Shown piece after piece: positions 26,416 to 33,423 of a stretch of DNA of 64,000 nucleotides. How positions within the stretch are numbered: the first letter of the stretch is position 1; every line of letters begins with the position of its first letter. The notes below the pieces were generated by a model. It saw only the letters and a program-made list of their open reading frames with translations, was not told the DNA's origin and made no database searches. The position numbers and the translations under genes were made by a program. The DNA is from Segatella copri (lineage in GTDB: Bacteria; Bacteroidota; Bacteroidia; Bacteroidales; Bacteroidaceae), in contig NZ_JAHOEA010000014.1 of NCBI RefSeq assembly GCF_019127135.1, positions 7,891-71,890 on the forward strand, written 5' to 3'.

Positions 26416-26472
26416 AAAAAATTCTGAAGTTTGCGAAATAAAAAAGATTCTGAAGTTTGCGAAATAAGAAGA
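26395..26472. repeat. Three tandem 26-bp units between the GT4-like gene and hrpB
   Basis: Units start at 26395, 26421 and 26447, each ATTCTGAAGTTTGYGAAATA plus an A-rich end. The first unit encodes the C-terminus and stop of the GT4-like protein; the third runs up to the hrpB start. Each unit carries its own TAA. Confidence 0.95.
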
Positions 26473-26473
26473 A

Positions 26474-29050
26474 ATGAACTTAGATAGAATAGAACAGCAG
26501 GCTGGTCATCTGCCAGCTTACCAGATAGCCGACTCTGTCAATGAAGCATTGATGGAGTCGGCTAACCTTGTTATTACAGCTCCTCCTGGAGCCGGTAAAT
26601 CTACCCTCCTCCCGCTCACCATTCTGCGGGGCATGAATGATCAGACATTGGAAGGTTTCATCCATGATCATCTTAAAAATCAGGGTAAGATTCTGATGCT
26701 CGAACCGCGCCGCCTGGCTGCTCGCCAGATAGCCGAACGGATGGCACAGATTCTGGGAGAACCCGTGGGCAAAACCATCGGCTATCGGGTAAGATTCGAA
26801 AACAAGGTTTCGGATGAAACACGCATCGAAGTCCTTACCGAGGGCATTCTCACCAGAATGCTGATCAATGATGCTACACTCGAAGGAGTTTCGTGCCTCA
26901 TCTTTGATGAGTTTCATGAACGCAGCATCAACTCCGACCTGGCGTTAGCACTGGCCCGGCAAACACAGGAAATCATCCGCCCCGACCTGAAGCTCATCAT
27001 CATGTCGGCAACCATCGATGCTTCCAGTATCTGTCAGTCACTTCAGGCTCCGCTTATCGAGAGTGAAGGCAGAATGTTTCCGATAGAAACCATTTATGCA
27101 GACCACGACATCGACAGATATCAGGTAGCGCAGGAAATGGCAGCCACCATCTGTCAGGCTTTCAGAAATCAGGAAGGCGACATTCTTGCCTTTCTGCCGG
27201 GACAAGGTGAAATCATGAAATGTGAAGAACTGCTTCGTTCTGCCTTATCTTCAACAGAAATCTATCCACTCTACGGCAACCTCACGCCAGAAAAGCAGCG
27301 ACTCGCCATCGCTCCTTCCAAACCGGGCGAAAGAAAAATCGTATTGGCCACCCCTATCGCCGAAACTTCTCTCACCATCGAGGGGGTACGAATCGTTGTG
27401 GATTCCGGACTCTGCCGAAAACTGGTTTATGATGCCCGTACAGGCTTGAGTCATCTCGAAACCGTTCGCATCAGTCAGGACATGGCTACGCAACGAAGGG
27501 GACGTGCGGGCAGAATCACATCAGGCATATGTTACCGGCTTTGGACACAGACCTCTGAACATCTGATGCCTGAACAACGGCTGCCCGAAATACTGGATGC
27601 AGATCTCTCTTCCATAGTTCTCGACATTGCTGCTTTCGGCGAAAACAAGCCGGAACTACTTCCTTGGCTTACCCCTCCTCCTAGGGGCAACCTCGCCATG
27701 GCCCAGCAACTTCTTAAGTCGCTCAACGCCCTCACTTCTGATCATGATGCTCACGCTCTCAGTGGCAGCATCACCGCAGAAGGCAGCAGAATGGCTCAGC
27801 TTCCTTGTCATCCGCGAATCGCCAAGATGATAATCAGCAGCGGTTCTCCGTCAATCCAAGCCTTGGCCTGCGACATTGCAGCACTGCTGGAAGAGAAAGA
27901 TCCGTTGGGCGGAAATGAGGATTCTGACATGGCGCTCCGCCTTTCACTCCTCCGCTCCGCGCGAAGCAAGAAGAATCTGGGGCGTTGGAACCGTATCGCT
28001 CAAATTGCGCAGGAATACAGGAAGATGCTGCGTATTAAGGAAGACAACGAGCCAATTGATGCTGAGGAAGTGGGCCATCTTATCGCCCTAGCCTATCCTG
28101 AACGCATCGCCCATGCCACCGACCATGCAGGTAACTACAAGATGTCGAATGGAAACATGGTTTTCATCGACCCGAGCGACAGCATGGCTGCAAACGAATG
28201 GCTTGCCATCGCATCACTCAACCTATCTTCAACCTCATCATCCAATCCCGCACAGAGACGTAAAGGAAGAGTATTTCTCTCAGCCCCCGTCAACTGGAAG
28301 AACTTGCCGGCACAAACCTGCGAGAATATTTCATGGGACAGCAAAGTGATGGCAGTAAAGATGCAGCAGGAAACACGGATAGGAGCACTCGTCATAGACA
28401 GCAAGCCGATACAGAATGCCAGCCGGGAGACAGTTTCGGACATTATCTGCGAAGCTGCCCAAAAAGACGGACTCAGCATGTTCGATTGGAACGAATCCGT
28501 TCATCGTCTGCAACAGCGCGTGGCGCAAGTAGCTGAATGGCATCCGGAACTGGAGATTCCCGACCTGTCAACAGAGCATCTCCTGACAACAGCCCGAGCG
28601 TGGCTCCCTTTCTATCTCGAAGAAGGTGGTAAGATGAAGACTGCTGTTACAGAGTTGAAGAAACTCAACCTGTGCGAAATCTTATGGAACATCCTTCCTT
28701 ACGACCTTCAGCAGGAGATAGACCACTTTGCTCCCACCCACATCCGTGTGCCATCGGGCAGCAACATCCGCATCGATTATCGCTTGGGAACCGAAGCCCC
28801 AGTTCTTAGTGTACGGCTTCAGGAGTGTTTCGGAATGACATCAACTCCCACTGTCGATGCTGGCAAACGGCCTCTTCTGCTTGAGTTGTTATCTCCCGGT
28901 TTCAAGCCCGTTCAGCTTACTCAGGATCTCGCAAGTTTTTGGCAAGGCACTTATTTCGAAGTCCGCAAGGAACTGAAGCGCCGATACCCTAAGCATTTCT
29001 GGCCGGAGAATCCGTTAGAGAGCCAGGCCGTGAGAGGCGTCAAGCGGTGA
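26474..29050 (+). CDS. hrpB: ATP-dependent helicase HrpB
   Basis: An 858-residue DEAH-type helicase. Walker A is APPGAGKST, and motif II is DEFHERS (the usual HrpB variant). Motif III is MSATID, with ETSLTIEGVRIVVDSGL and QRRGRAGRI in the second RecA domain. An HA2/ratchet part and the HrpB C-terminal domain (SGSNIRIDY, FWPENP) follow. Its role in bacteria is poorly defined; RNA processing is suspected. The start lies directly after the third unit of a tandem repeat. Confidence 0.94.
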   Translation: MNLDRIEQQAGHLPAYQIADSVNEALMESANLVITAPPGAGKSTLLPLTILRGMNDQTLEGFIHDHLKNQGKILMLEPRRLAARQIAERMAQILGEPVGKTIGYRVRFENKVSDETRIEVLTEGILTRMLINDATLEGVSCLIFDEFHERSINSDLALALARQTQEIIRPDLKLIIMSATIDASSICQSLQAPLIESEGRMFPIETIYADHDIDRYQVAQEMAATICQAFRNQEGDILAFLPGQGEIMKCEELLRSALSSTEIYPLYGNLTPEKQRLAIAPSKPGERKIVLATPIAETSLTIEGVRIVVDSGLCRKLVYDARTGLSHLETVRISQDMATQRRGRAGRITSGICYRLWTQTSEHLMPEQRLPEILDADLSSIVLDIAAFGENKPELLPWLTPPPRGNLAMAQQLLKSLNALTSDHDAHALSGSITAEGSRMAQLPCHPRIAKMIISSGSPSIQALACDIAALLEEKDPLGGNEDSDMALRLSLLRSARSKKNLGRWNRIAQIAQEYRKMLRIKEDNEPIDAEEVGHLIALAYPERIAHATDHAGNYKMSNGNMVFIDPSDSMAANEWLAIASLNLSSTSSSNPAQRRKGRVFLSAPVNWKNLPAQTCENISWDSKVMAVKMQQETRIGALVIDSKPIQNASRETVSDIICEAAQKDGLSMFDWNESVHRLQQRVAQVAEWHPELEIPDLSTEHLLTTARAWLPFYLEEGGKMKTAVTELKKLNLCEILWNILPYDLQQEIDHFAPTHIRVPSGSNIRIDYRLGTEAPVLSVRLQECFGMTSTPTVDAGKRPLLLELLSPGFKPVQLTQDLASFWQGTYFEVRKELKRRYPKHFWPENPLESQAVRGVKR

Positions 29051-29054
29051 TAAG

Positions 29055-29159
29055 ATGAGTCAAATGCAAGAAGATTCGTCACTTGGCGATAAGATATCGT
29101 CAAGTGACAATATGAAAGAAGCCAAAACTGTTTTGGGTCCTAAGAAAAGTAAAAATTAA
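29055..29159 (+). CDS. Possible 34-residue small ORF after hrpB
   Basis: ATG 29055 to TAA 29159, 5 bp after the hrpB stop; product MSQMQEDSSLGDKISSSDNM followed by KEAKTVLGPKKSKN. It has no recognised family. It contains a 13-bp inverted repeat (29078-29108) and ends exactly where the terminator begins. It could be a real small protein co-translated with hrpB or just spacer sequence. Confidence 0.3.
   Translation: MSQMQEDSSLGDKISSSDNMKEAKTVLGPKKSKN
29078..29108. other. Inverted repeat inside the small ORF
   Basis: GTCACTTGGCGAT pairs with ATCGTCAAGTGAC (13 bp, one G-U) across AAGAT. No T-run follows, so it is not a typical terminator; it could stabilise the hrpB mRNA 3' end. Confidence 0.75.
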
Positions 29160-29192
29160 AAAGGTCGCTCCCCTATCTGGGTAGCGACCTTT
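29160..29192. terminator. Bidirectional terminator, hrpB / L28-L33 cluster
   Basis: AAAGGTCGCT pairs with AGCGACCTTT, extended by CCC/GGG around a short loop. A/T-runs lie on both sides between convergent units. Confidence 0.85.
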
Positions 29193-29250
29193 ATCTTTAT
29201 ATTTGAATTTTGATGTAATCTAAATTCAACGATGCTCATCTGCAAGGAAA

Positions 29251-29409
29251 TTAATCCTTGAAGAAATCCTTAACAGCCTCGTTTGGTACCATCTTCTCAT
29301 CGAAAACGTATGCACCAGTCTTAGGGCTCTTAACCATCTTGATAACCTTTGTATATGCGCGACCATCCATGTTACCTTCGTGGAGGGTAGCGACCGCTTT
29401 CTTTGCCAT
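29251..29409 (-). CDS. DUF4295 family protein
   Basis: 52 residues, MAKKAVATLHEGNMDGRAYT ... PNEAVKDFFKD. It matches the small basic protein found next to L33 and L28 in Bacteroidales (DUF4295). Its constant place in this cluster suggests a ribosome-linked role, but none is established. It starts 43 bp after rpmG. Confidence 0.9.
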   Translation of the reverse strand: MAKKAVATLHEGNMDGRAYTKVIKMVKSPKTGAYVFDEKMVPNEAVKDFFKD

Positions 29410-29452
29410 AGTCTATTTAAATTGATAAAATTATTAAACTTGTAAGCTAAGC

Positions 29453-29641
29453 TTACTTAATCTCCTTGTGAAGAGTCATCTTCTTAAGGATTGGGTTGTA
29501 CTTCATCAACTCAAGACGCTCAGGAGTGTTCTTACGATTCTTTGTAGTCACGTAACGGCTTGTACCTGGCATACCACTGTTCTTGTGTTCAGTGCACTCG
29601 AGGATAACCTGTACTCTATTACCTTTTGCTTTCTTTGCCAT
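29453..29641 (-). CDS. rpmG: 50S ribosomal protein L33
   Basis: 62 residues, basic. It has the L33 pattern [32 protein letters not shown] and [16 protein letters not shown]. The paired zinc-binding CxxC of some L33 forms is absent (only one Cys), so it is the zinc-free type. It starts 5 bp after rpmB. Confidence 0.96.
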   Translation of the reverse strand: MAKKAKGNRVQVILECTEHKNSGMPGTSRYVTTKNRKNTPERLELMKYNPILKKMTLHKEIK

Positions 29642-29646
29642 GATAT

Positions 29647-29910
29647 TTATTCTCCTATAACTTTAATGTCCTTCCAATCTACGTAGCCCTTCTTTACTGC
29701 CTGATTCAAAGCAGCATCGAGACCTACCTTATTAATAAGACGAAGACCAGCAGCGCTGATCTTGAGGCTGATCCAGCAACCCTCTTCTACATAGTAGAAT
29801 TTCTTGCTGAAGAGGTTAACATCAAAGCTTCTCTTTGTACGGTGCTTTGAGTGAGACACATTGCAACCTAACTGTGCCTTCTTACCTGTAATTTGACAAA
29901 TCTTAGACAT
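29647..29910 (-). CDS. rpmB: 50S ribosomal protein L28
   Basis: 87 residues. The N-terminus [20 protein letters not shown] and the [14 protein letters not shown] and [14 protein letters not shown] segments are diagnostic. It heads the L28-L33-DUF4295 operon, with a good promoter at 29963. Confidence 0.97.
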   Translation of the reverse strand: MSKICQITGKKAQLGCNVSHSKHRTKRSFDVNLFSKKFYYVEEGCWISLKISAAGLRLINKVGLDAALNQAVKKGYVDWKDIKVIGE

Positions 29911-29962
29911 TTCTATCTTTAATTTTGTAATTCGTTAATTGATACCTATTCCAAACAGAGTG

Positions 29963-29993
29963 CAAAATTACAAAATAATTTGGTAATAACAAA
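29963..29993 (-). promoter_or_regulatory. rpmB promoter
   Basis: Minus-strand TAATTTTG (29970-29963) and TTTG (29993-29990), 19-bp spacer. The -33 element touches the upstream cinA terminator hairpin. Confidence 0.75.
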
Positions 29994-30030
29994 ATAATCC
30001 CTAAAAGAACGCTGTCTTTTAAGGATTATT
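29993..30030 (-). terminator. Terminator after cinA
   Basis: A 16-bp stem with one mismatch (AATAATCCCTAAAAGA with TCTTTTAAGGATTATT) around ACGCTG; TTTTG follows on the minus strand. Confidence 0.8.
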
Positions 30031-30063
30031 AATATTTAATAGCCTTAAATTAGCAATTTAAGC

Positions 30064-30570
30064 CTATTTTTTAAGTTCTTCAGCATGTTCTTTCAAGAAT
30101 TCGAGCATGCCTTTAAGCGCTGTATTTGTGGCAATTGCAAGGTTGATGTCGCGTCCGAAATCTTCGGTGAGTTTTACCACGCGAACATCGTTATTATCGC
30201 CATAACCTACATAGATTGTGCCCACAGGAATGGCTGGAGTTCCACCCGTTGGACCAGCCACGCCCGTTGCAGAAATGGCGAAGTCTACATTCAGGGTCTT
30301 GATTGTGCCGAGCACCATCTCTCTAGCCACTTCTTCGCAAACGGCAGTCTGCTCCTCCAGAACCTCATGGCTCACGCCCAAAAGATTCTCCTTTACCTCG
30401 TTGGTGTAGCTTACTACACCACCCTTGAAGTAATTGCTGGCACCTGGCACAGAAATCAGCGCCTCGGCGATACGACCGCCTGTGCAGCTCTCTGCTGTGC
30501 CTACTGTCTTGTCACTGTTGTAGAGCATCTCCTGGATGCCCTTGCTCAATATCTTTGTTTCAAATTCCAT
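30064..30570 (-). CDS. CinA C-terminal domain protein (nicotinamide-nucleotide amidase type)
   Basis: A 168-residue stand-alone CinA C-terminal domain: KTVGTAESCTGGRIAEAL, GASNYFKGGVVSYTNEVK and ISATGVAGPTGGTPAIPVGT. In other bacteria this domain deamidates nicotinamide mononucleotide (PncC). The N-terminal CinA/MoaB-like half is absent, which is common. It follows tsaD across a 91-bp heptad-repeat gap. Confidence 0.92.
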   Translation of the reverse strand: MEFETKILSKGIQEMLYNSDKTVGTAESCTGGRIAEALISVPGASNYFKGGVVSYTNEVKENLLGVSHEVLEEQTAVCEEVAREMVLGTIKTLNVDFAISATGVAGPTGGTPAIPVGTIYVGYGDNNDVRVVKLTEDFGRDINLAIATNTALKGMLEFLKEHAEELKK

Positions 30571-30574
30571 CTTG

Positions 30575-30661
30575 TTTATTTACAGTTTACAATTTATAGT
30601 TTATAGCATGAACAACCTTAAAACAAGATTGCCCTATTAACTATAAACTATAAACTCTTAA
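30575..30661. repeat. Palindromic heptad-type element downstream of tsaD
   Basis: Left arm TTTATAGTTTATAGCAT (30593-30609), spacer, right arm GCCCTATTAACTATAAACTA (from 30631). It is closely related to the element at 31691-31797 on the other side of tsaD. Confidence 0.85.
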
Positions 30662-31687
30662 TTACTTAAATGTTACTTTACTATAGGCTGGCAAGTCGAT
30701 GGTTGCAAACTCGCCATCACGATACTTGAAGGTTCCCACGCAGCCTATCATCGCCGCATTATCGGTAGTATAGCTGAACTTAGGGATGTAGATAGTCCAG
30801 CCGAAGCGCTTGGCATGGTCGCGGAAAGCGTTGCGCAAACCATTATTGGCGCTCACACCTCCAGCTACAGCCACATGCTTGATACCGGTCTGCTTGACAG
30901 CCATGCGGAGTTTCTTCATCAGAATATCAACGATGGTAAACTCTATGCTGGCAGCCAGATCGTACTTGTTCTTCTCAACAAAGTCAGGATCTGCAGCCAC
31001 CCATTTGCGCAAGCTGTAGAGGAAACTTGTCTTGAAGCCAGAGAAACTGTAGTTCAAACCCGGAATATGAGGCTCAGAGAAACTGAAAGCCTTCGGATTA
31101 CCCTGGCGTGCATACTTATCTACGACAGGACCACCAGGATAGCCCCACTCCAGTACCTTGGCACACTTGTCAATAGCCTCGCCAGCCGCATCATCGATGG
31201 TCTGTCCCAGCACTTCCATATCGTTGTAGGCATTCACCTTTACAATCTGCGAATTTCCACCGCTCACGAGAAGACAGATGAACGGGAATGGAGGTGCACT
31301 CTGGTCATCATCGCTCTCCTTGATGAAATGAGCCATCACATGACCCTGCAGATGGTTTACATCTATCATCGGGATATTGAGCGAACGGGCGAATCCCTTG
31401 GCAAAGCTCACACCCACGAGAAGCGAACCCATCAGACCCGGACCACGGGTGAAGGCTACGGCTGAAAGATCTTCCTTCTTGATGCCGGCACGGGCGATGG
31501 CCTGGTCAACGACTGGAACCACATTCTGCTGGTGGGCACGGGAAGCCAACTCCGGAACAACACCGCCATAAGCTTTGTGAACCTCCTGAGAGGCGGTAAC
31601 ATTGCTCAGCAGCACACCATTCTTGAGCACTGCGGCAGAGGTATCATCGCAGCTGCTCTCTATACCTAATATATATATATCCTTCAT
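30662..31687 (-). CDS. tsaD: tRNA threonylcarbamoyladenosine biosynthesis protein TsaD
   Basis: A 341-residue ASKHA-fold protein that transfers threonylcarbamoyl to A37 of ANN-decoding tRNAs. Present are the N-terminal GIESSCDDTSAAVL, the metal-binding HLQGHVMAHF, VSGGNSQIV and VAGGVSANNGLR. The length matches the family. The partner genes tsaB, tsaE and tsaC are not here. Confidence 0.97.
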   Translation of the reverse strand: MKDIYILGIESSCDDTSAAVLKNGVLLSNVTASQEVHKAYGGVVPELASRAHQQNVVPVVDQAIARAGIKKEDLSAVAFTRGPGLMGSLLVGVSFAKGFARSLNIPMIDVNHLQGHVMAHFIKESDDDQSAPPFPFICLLVSGGNSQIVKVNAYNDMEVLGQTIDDAAGEAIDKCAKVLEWGYPGGPVVDKYARQGNPKAFSFSEPHIPGLNYSFSGFKTSFLYSLRKWVAADPDFVEKNKYDLAASIEFTIVDILMKKLRMAVKQTGIKHVAVAGGVSANNGLRNAFRDHAKRFGWTIYIPKFSYTTDNAAMIGCVGTFKYRDGEFATIDLPAYSKVTFK

Positions 31688-31690
31688 TAT

Positions 31691-31797
31691 ATCAAAGTTT
31701 ATAATTTATAATTTATAGTTTATAGCATAAAACACCTTATCCATGAGACTCAAGCAAGAATGCCCTATTAACTATAAACTATCAACTATTAACTAAC
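31691..31797. repeat. Palindromic heptad-type element upstream of tsaD
   Basis: Left arm with three GTTTATA/ATTTATA units ending in TTTATAGTTTATAGCAT (31712-31728); right arm CCCTATTAACTATAAACTAT then CAACTATTAACTAAC. The arms match the copy at 30575-30661. Confidence 0.85.
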
Positions 31798-31798
31798 A

Positions 31799-32659
31799 CT
31801 AGTGTGTCAAAACCTCCACACCTGTCTCTGTCATCACAAGCGTGTGCTCCCACTGCGCAGATGGTTTCTCATCGCCGGTGATTACTTCCCATCCGTATGG
31901 ATCGTCGGCATCGAGGAATACCTGCCAGGTGCCCATGTTAATCATTGGCTCGATGGTGAATACCATACCCGGAACAAGCAGCATGCCCGTGCCTCTATGA
32001 CCATAGTGAAGAACCTCAGGCTCTTCATGGAACTGGCAACCTACGCCATGACCGCAAAGATCGCGAACCACACCATAACCATACTTCTTGCAATGCTTCT
32101 CGATAGCATGACCGATATCACCTACAAACGAGTAAGGCTTGGCAACCTCCATACCGATTTCCAGGCATTCCTTGGCTACGCGAACCAGCTGTTCCTTCTC
32201 AGGAGTAGTTTTGCCGCCAACAATGAACATACGGCTGGCGTCAGCATAATAGCCATCAACGATGGTTGTCATATCCACATTGATGATATCACCCTCTTCG
32301 AGCACATCCTCTTCCTTAGGAATACCATGGCAAACCACTTCGTTGATAGAAGTGCAAACGCTCTTAGGATAGCCTTCGTAGTTGAGGCATGCAGGAATGG
32401 CATTATGATCCTTACAATACTGCATGCAGAGGTCATCAATCTCCTGGGTGTTGATTCCCGGACGAATCATCTCTGCTACCGCATCGAGACAACCGGTGTT
32501 TACGACACCACTCTTACGGATGCCTTCTATCTGTTCTGGAGTTTTAATCAAGTCACGGGTAGGAACAAGTTTACCCTTGTTTTCCCAAAACATTACCTGC
32601 TTGTCGAGCTCTGTAAGAGGCTGACCTGGCAAGCAATGCCATCTTTTCTTCTTAATCAT
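31799..32659 (-). CDS. map: Methionine aminopeptidase, type I
   Basis: 286 residues. It removes the initiator Met from nascent proteins. The five metal ligands are visible: the two Asp in NVDMTTIVDGYYADAS, His in GHGVGCQFHEEP, Glu in IEPMINMG and Glu in EHTLVMTETG. A 40-residue N-terminal extension (KKKRWHCLPGQPLTELDKQ) precedes the core; it is shorter than a zinc-finger linker and common in Bacteroidales. It has its own promoter. Confidence 0.96.
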   Translation of the reverse strand: MIKKKRWHCLPGQPLTELDKQVMFWENKGKLVPTRDLIKTPEQIEGIRKSGVVNTGCLDAVAEMIRPGINTQEIDDLCMQYCKDHNAIPACLNYEGYPKSVCTSINEVVCHGIPKEEDVLEEGDIINVDMTTIVDGYYADASRMFIVGGKTTPEKEQLVRVAKECLEIGMEVAKPYSFVGDIGHAIEKHCKKYGYGVVRDLCGHGVGCQFHEEPEVLHYGHRGTGMLLVPGMVFTIEPMINMGTWQVFLDADDPYGWEVITGDEKPSAQWEHTLVMTETGVEVLTH

Positions 32660-32687
32660 TGTATTATGTATTTAATATTTGCGACTG

Positions 32688-32718
32688 CAAAAGTACATTT
32701 TTTATTGCAGAGCACAAA
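32688..32718 (-). promoter_or_regulatory. map promoter
   Basis: Minus-strand TACTTTTG (32695-32688) and TTTG (32718-32715), 19-bp spacer. Confidence 0.75.
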
Positions 32719-32767
32719 ATAAAATGGCAATTATTTGCATTTTAGTGCAAATAATCACCACAAATAA

Positions 32768-33388
32768 TTACTTCAAATGCTCATAAATCTTATCGCACCA
32801 GTCTTCTCCATTCTGCGGACAATAAGTAAACAGTCCCAGTTCTGAGGCAGCACAGCAGTTACGAGGACCATCATCAATAAACAGGCACTCCTCTGGCATA
32901 ATCTTCTCCTGAGAAAGGACATAACGGAAGAAATTCTCATCCGGCTTCATATACTTTGCCTCATAAGAACGGTACATCGCATCGAAATAATCGCCGATAG
33001 GATGACCGTCGGCAGAGAATGCCTCGCTGTCTACCCAGGCAGAAACGTAAGGGTTGGTATTGCTGAGCAAGATTACACGGTAGCCCTGCTTCTTAAGATT
33101 GCGGAGAGTAACCAGATTGCGTTCTGGAATTTCCTTCATGTAGCCCAGCCAGCAATGCTGCAGTTCCTCGAAGGTTACCTCGCGGCCAATCTTCTTGCTC
33201 ACTTCCCGACGATATTCCTCCTCGGAAATCTTGCCCTCTTCCAGCTGGCCGTTTAAGCCAACCTGCTTATAAGGGTCCATCTTCTCCGCAAACTCCTTCA
33301 TACCCAACTCAATGAAACGTTTGCCTGCCTCATTCTCGTCGAGGGTGATGATGACACCACCCATATCAAAAATCACAGTTTTAATCAT
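32768..33388 (-). CDS. HAD family hydrolase (YihX-like)
   Basis: 206 residues. Motif I is FDMGGV: the nucleophile Asp is kept, but the second Asp is replaced by Gly, as in the YihX/epoxide-hydrolase-N group. Motif II is LLSNTNP, Lys is in KYMKPDENFF, and motif IV is FIDDGPRN. YihX-type enzymes dephosphorylate sugar phosphates such as glucose-1-phosphate; the substrate here is unknown. It follows metH by 35 bp and is probably co-transcribed. Confidence 0.88.
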   Translation of the reverse strand: MIKTVIFDMGGVIITLDENEAGKRFIELGMKEFAEKMDPYKQVGLNGQLEEGKISEEEYRREVSKKIGREVTFEELQHCWLGYMKEIPERNLVTLRNLKKQGYRVILLSNTNPYVSAWVDSEAFSADGHPIGDYFDAMYRSYEAKYMKPDENFFRYVLSQEKIMPEECLFIDDGPRNCCAASELGLFTYCPQNGEDWCDKIYEHLK

Positions 33389-33423
33389 ATAATTATCCTA
33401 AAAACGTTGTATTCTTTATCTTG

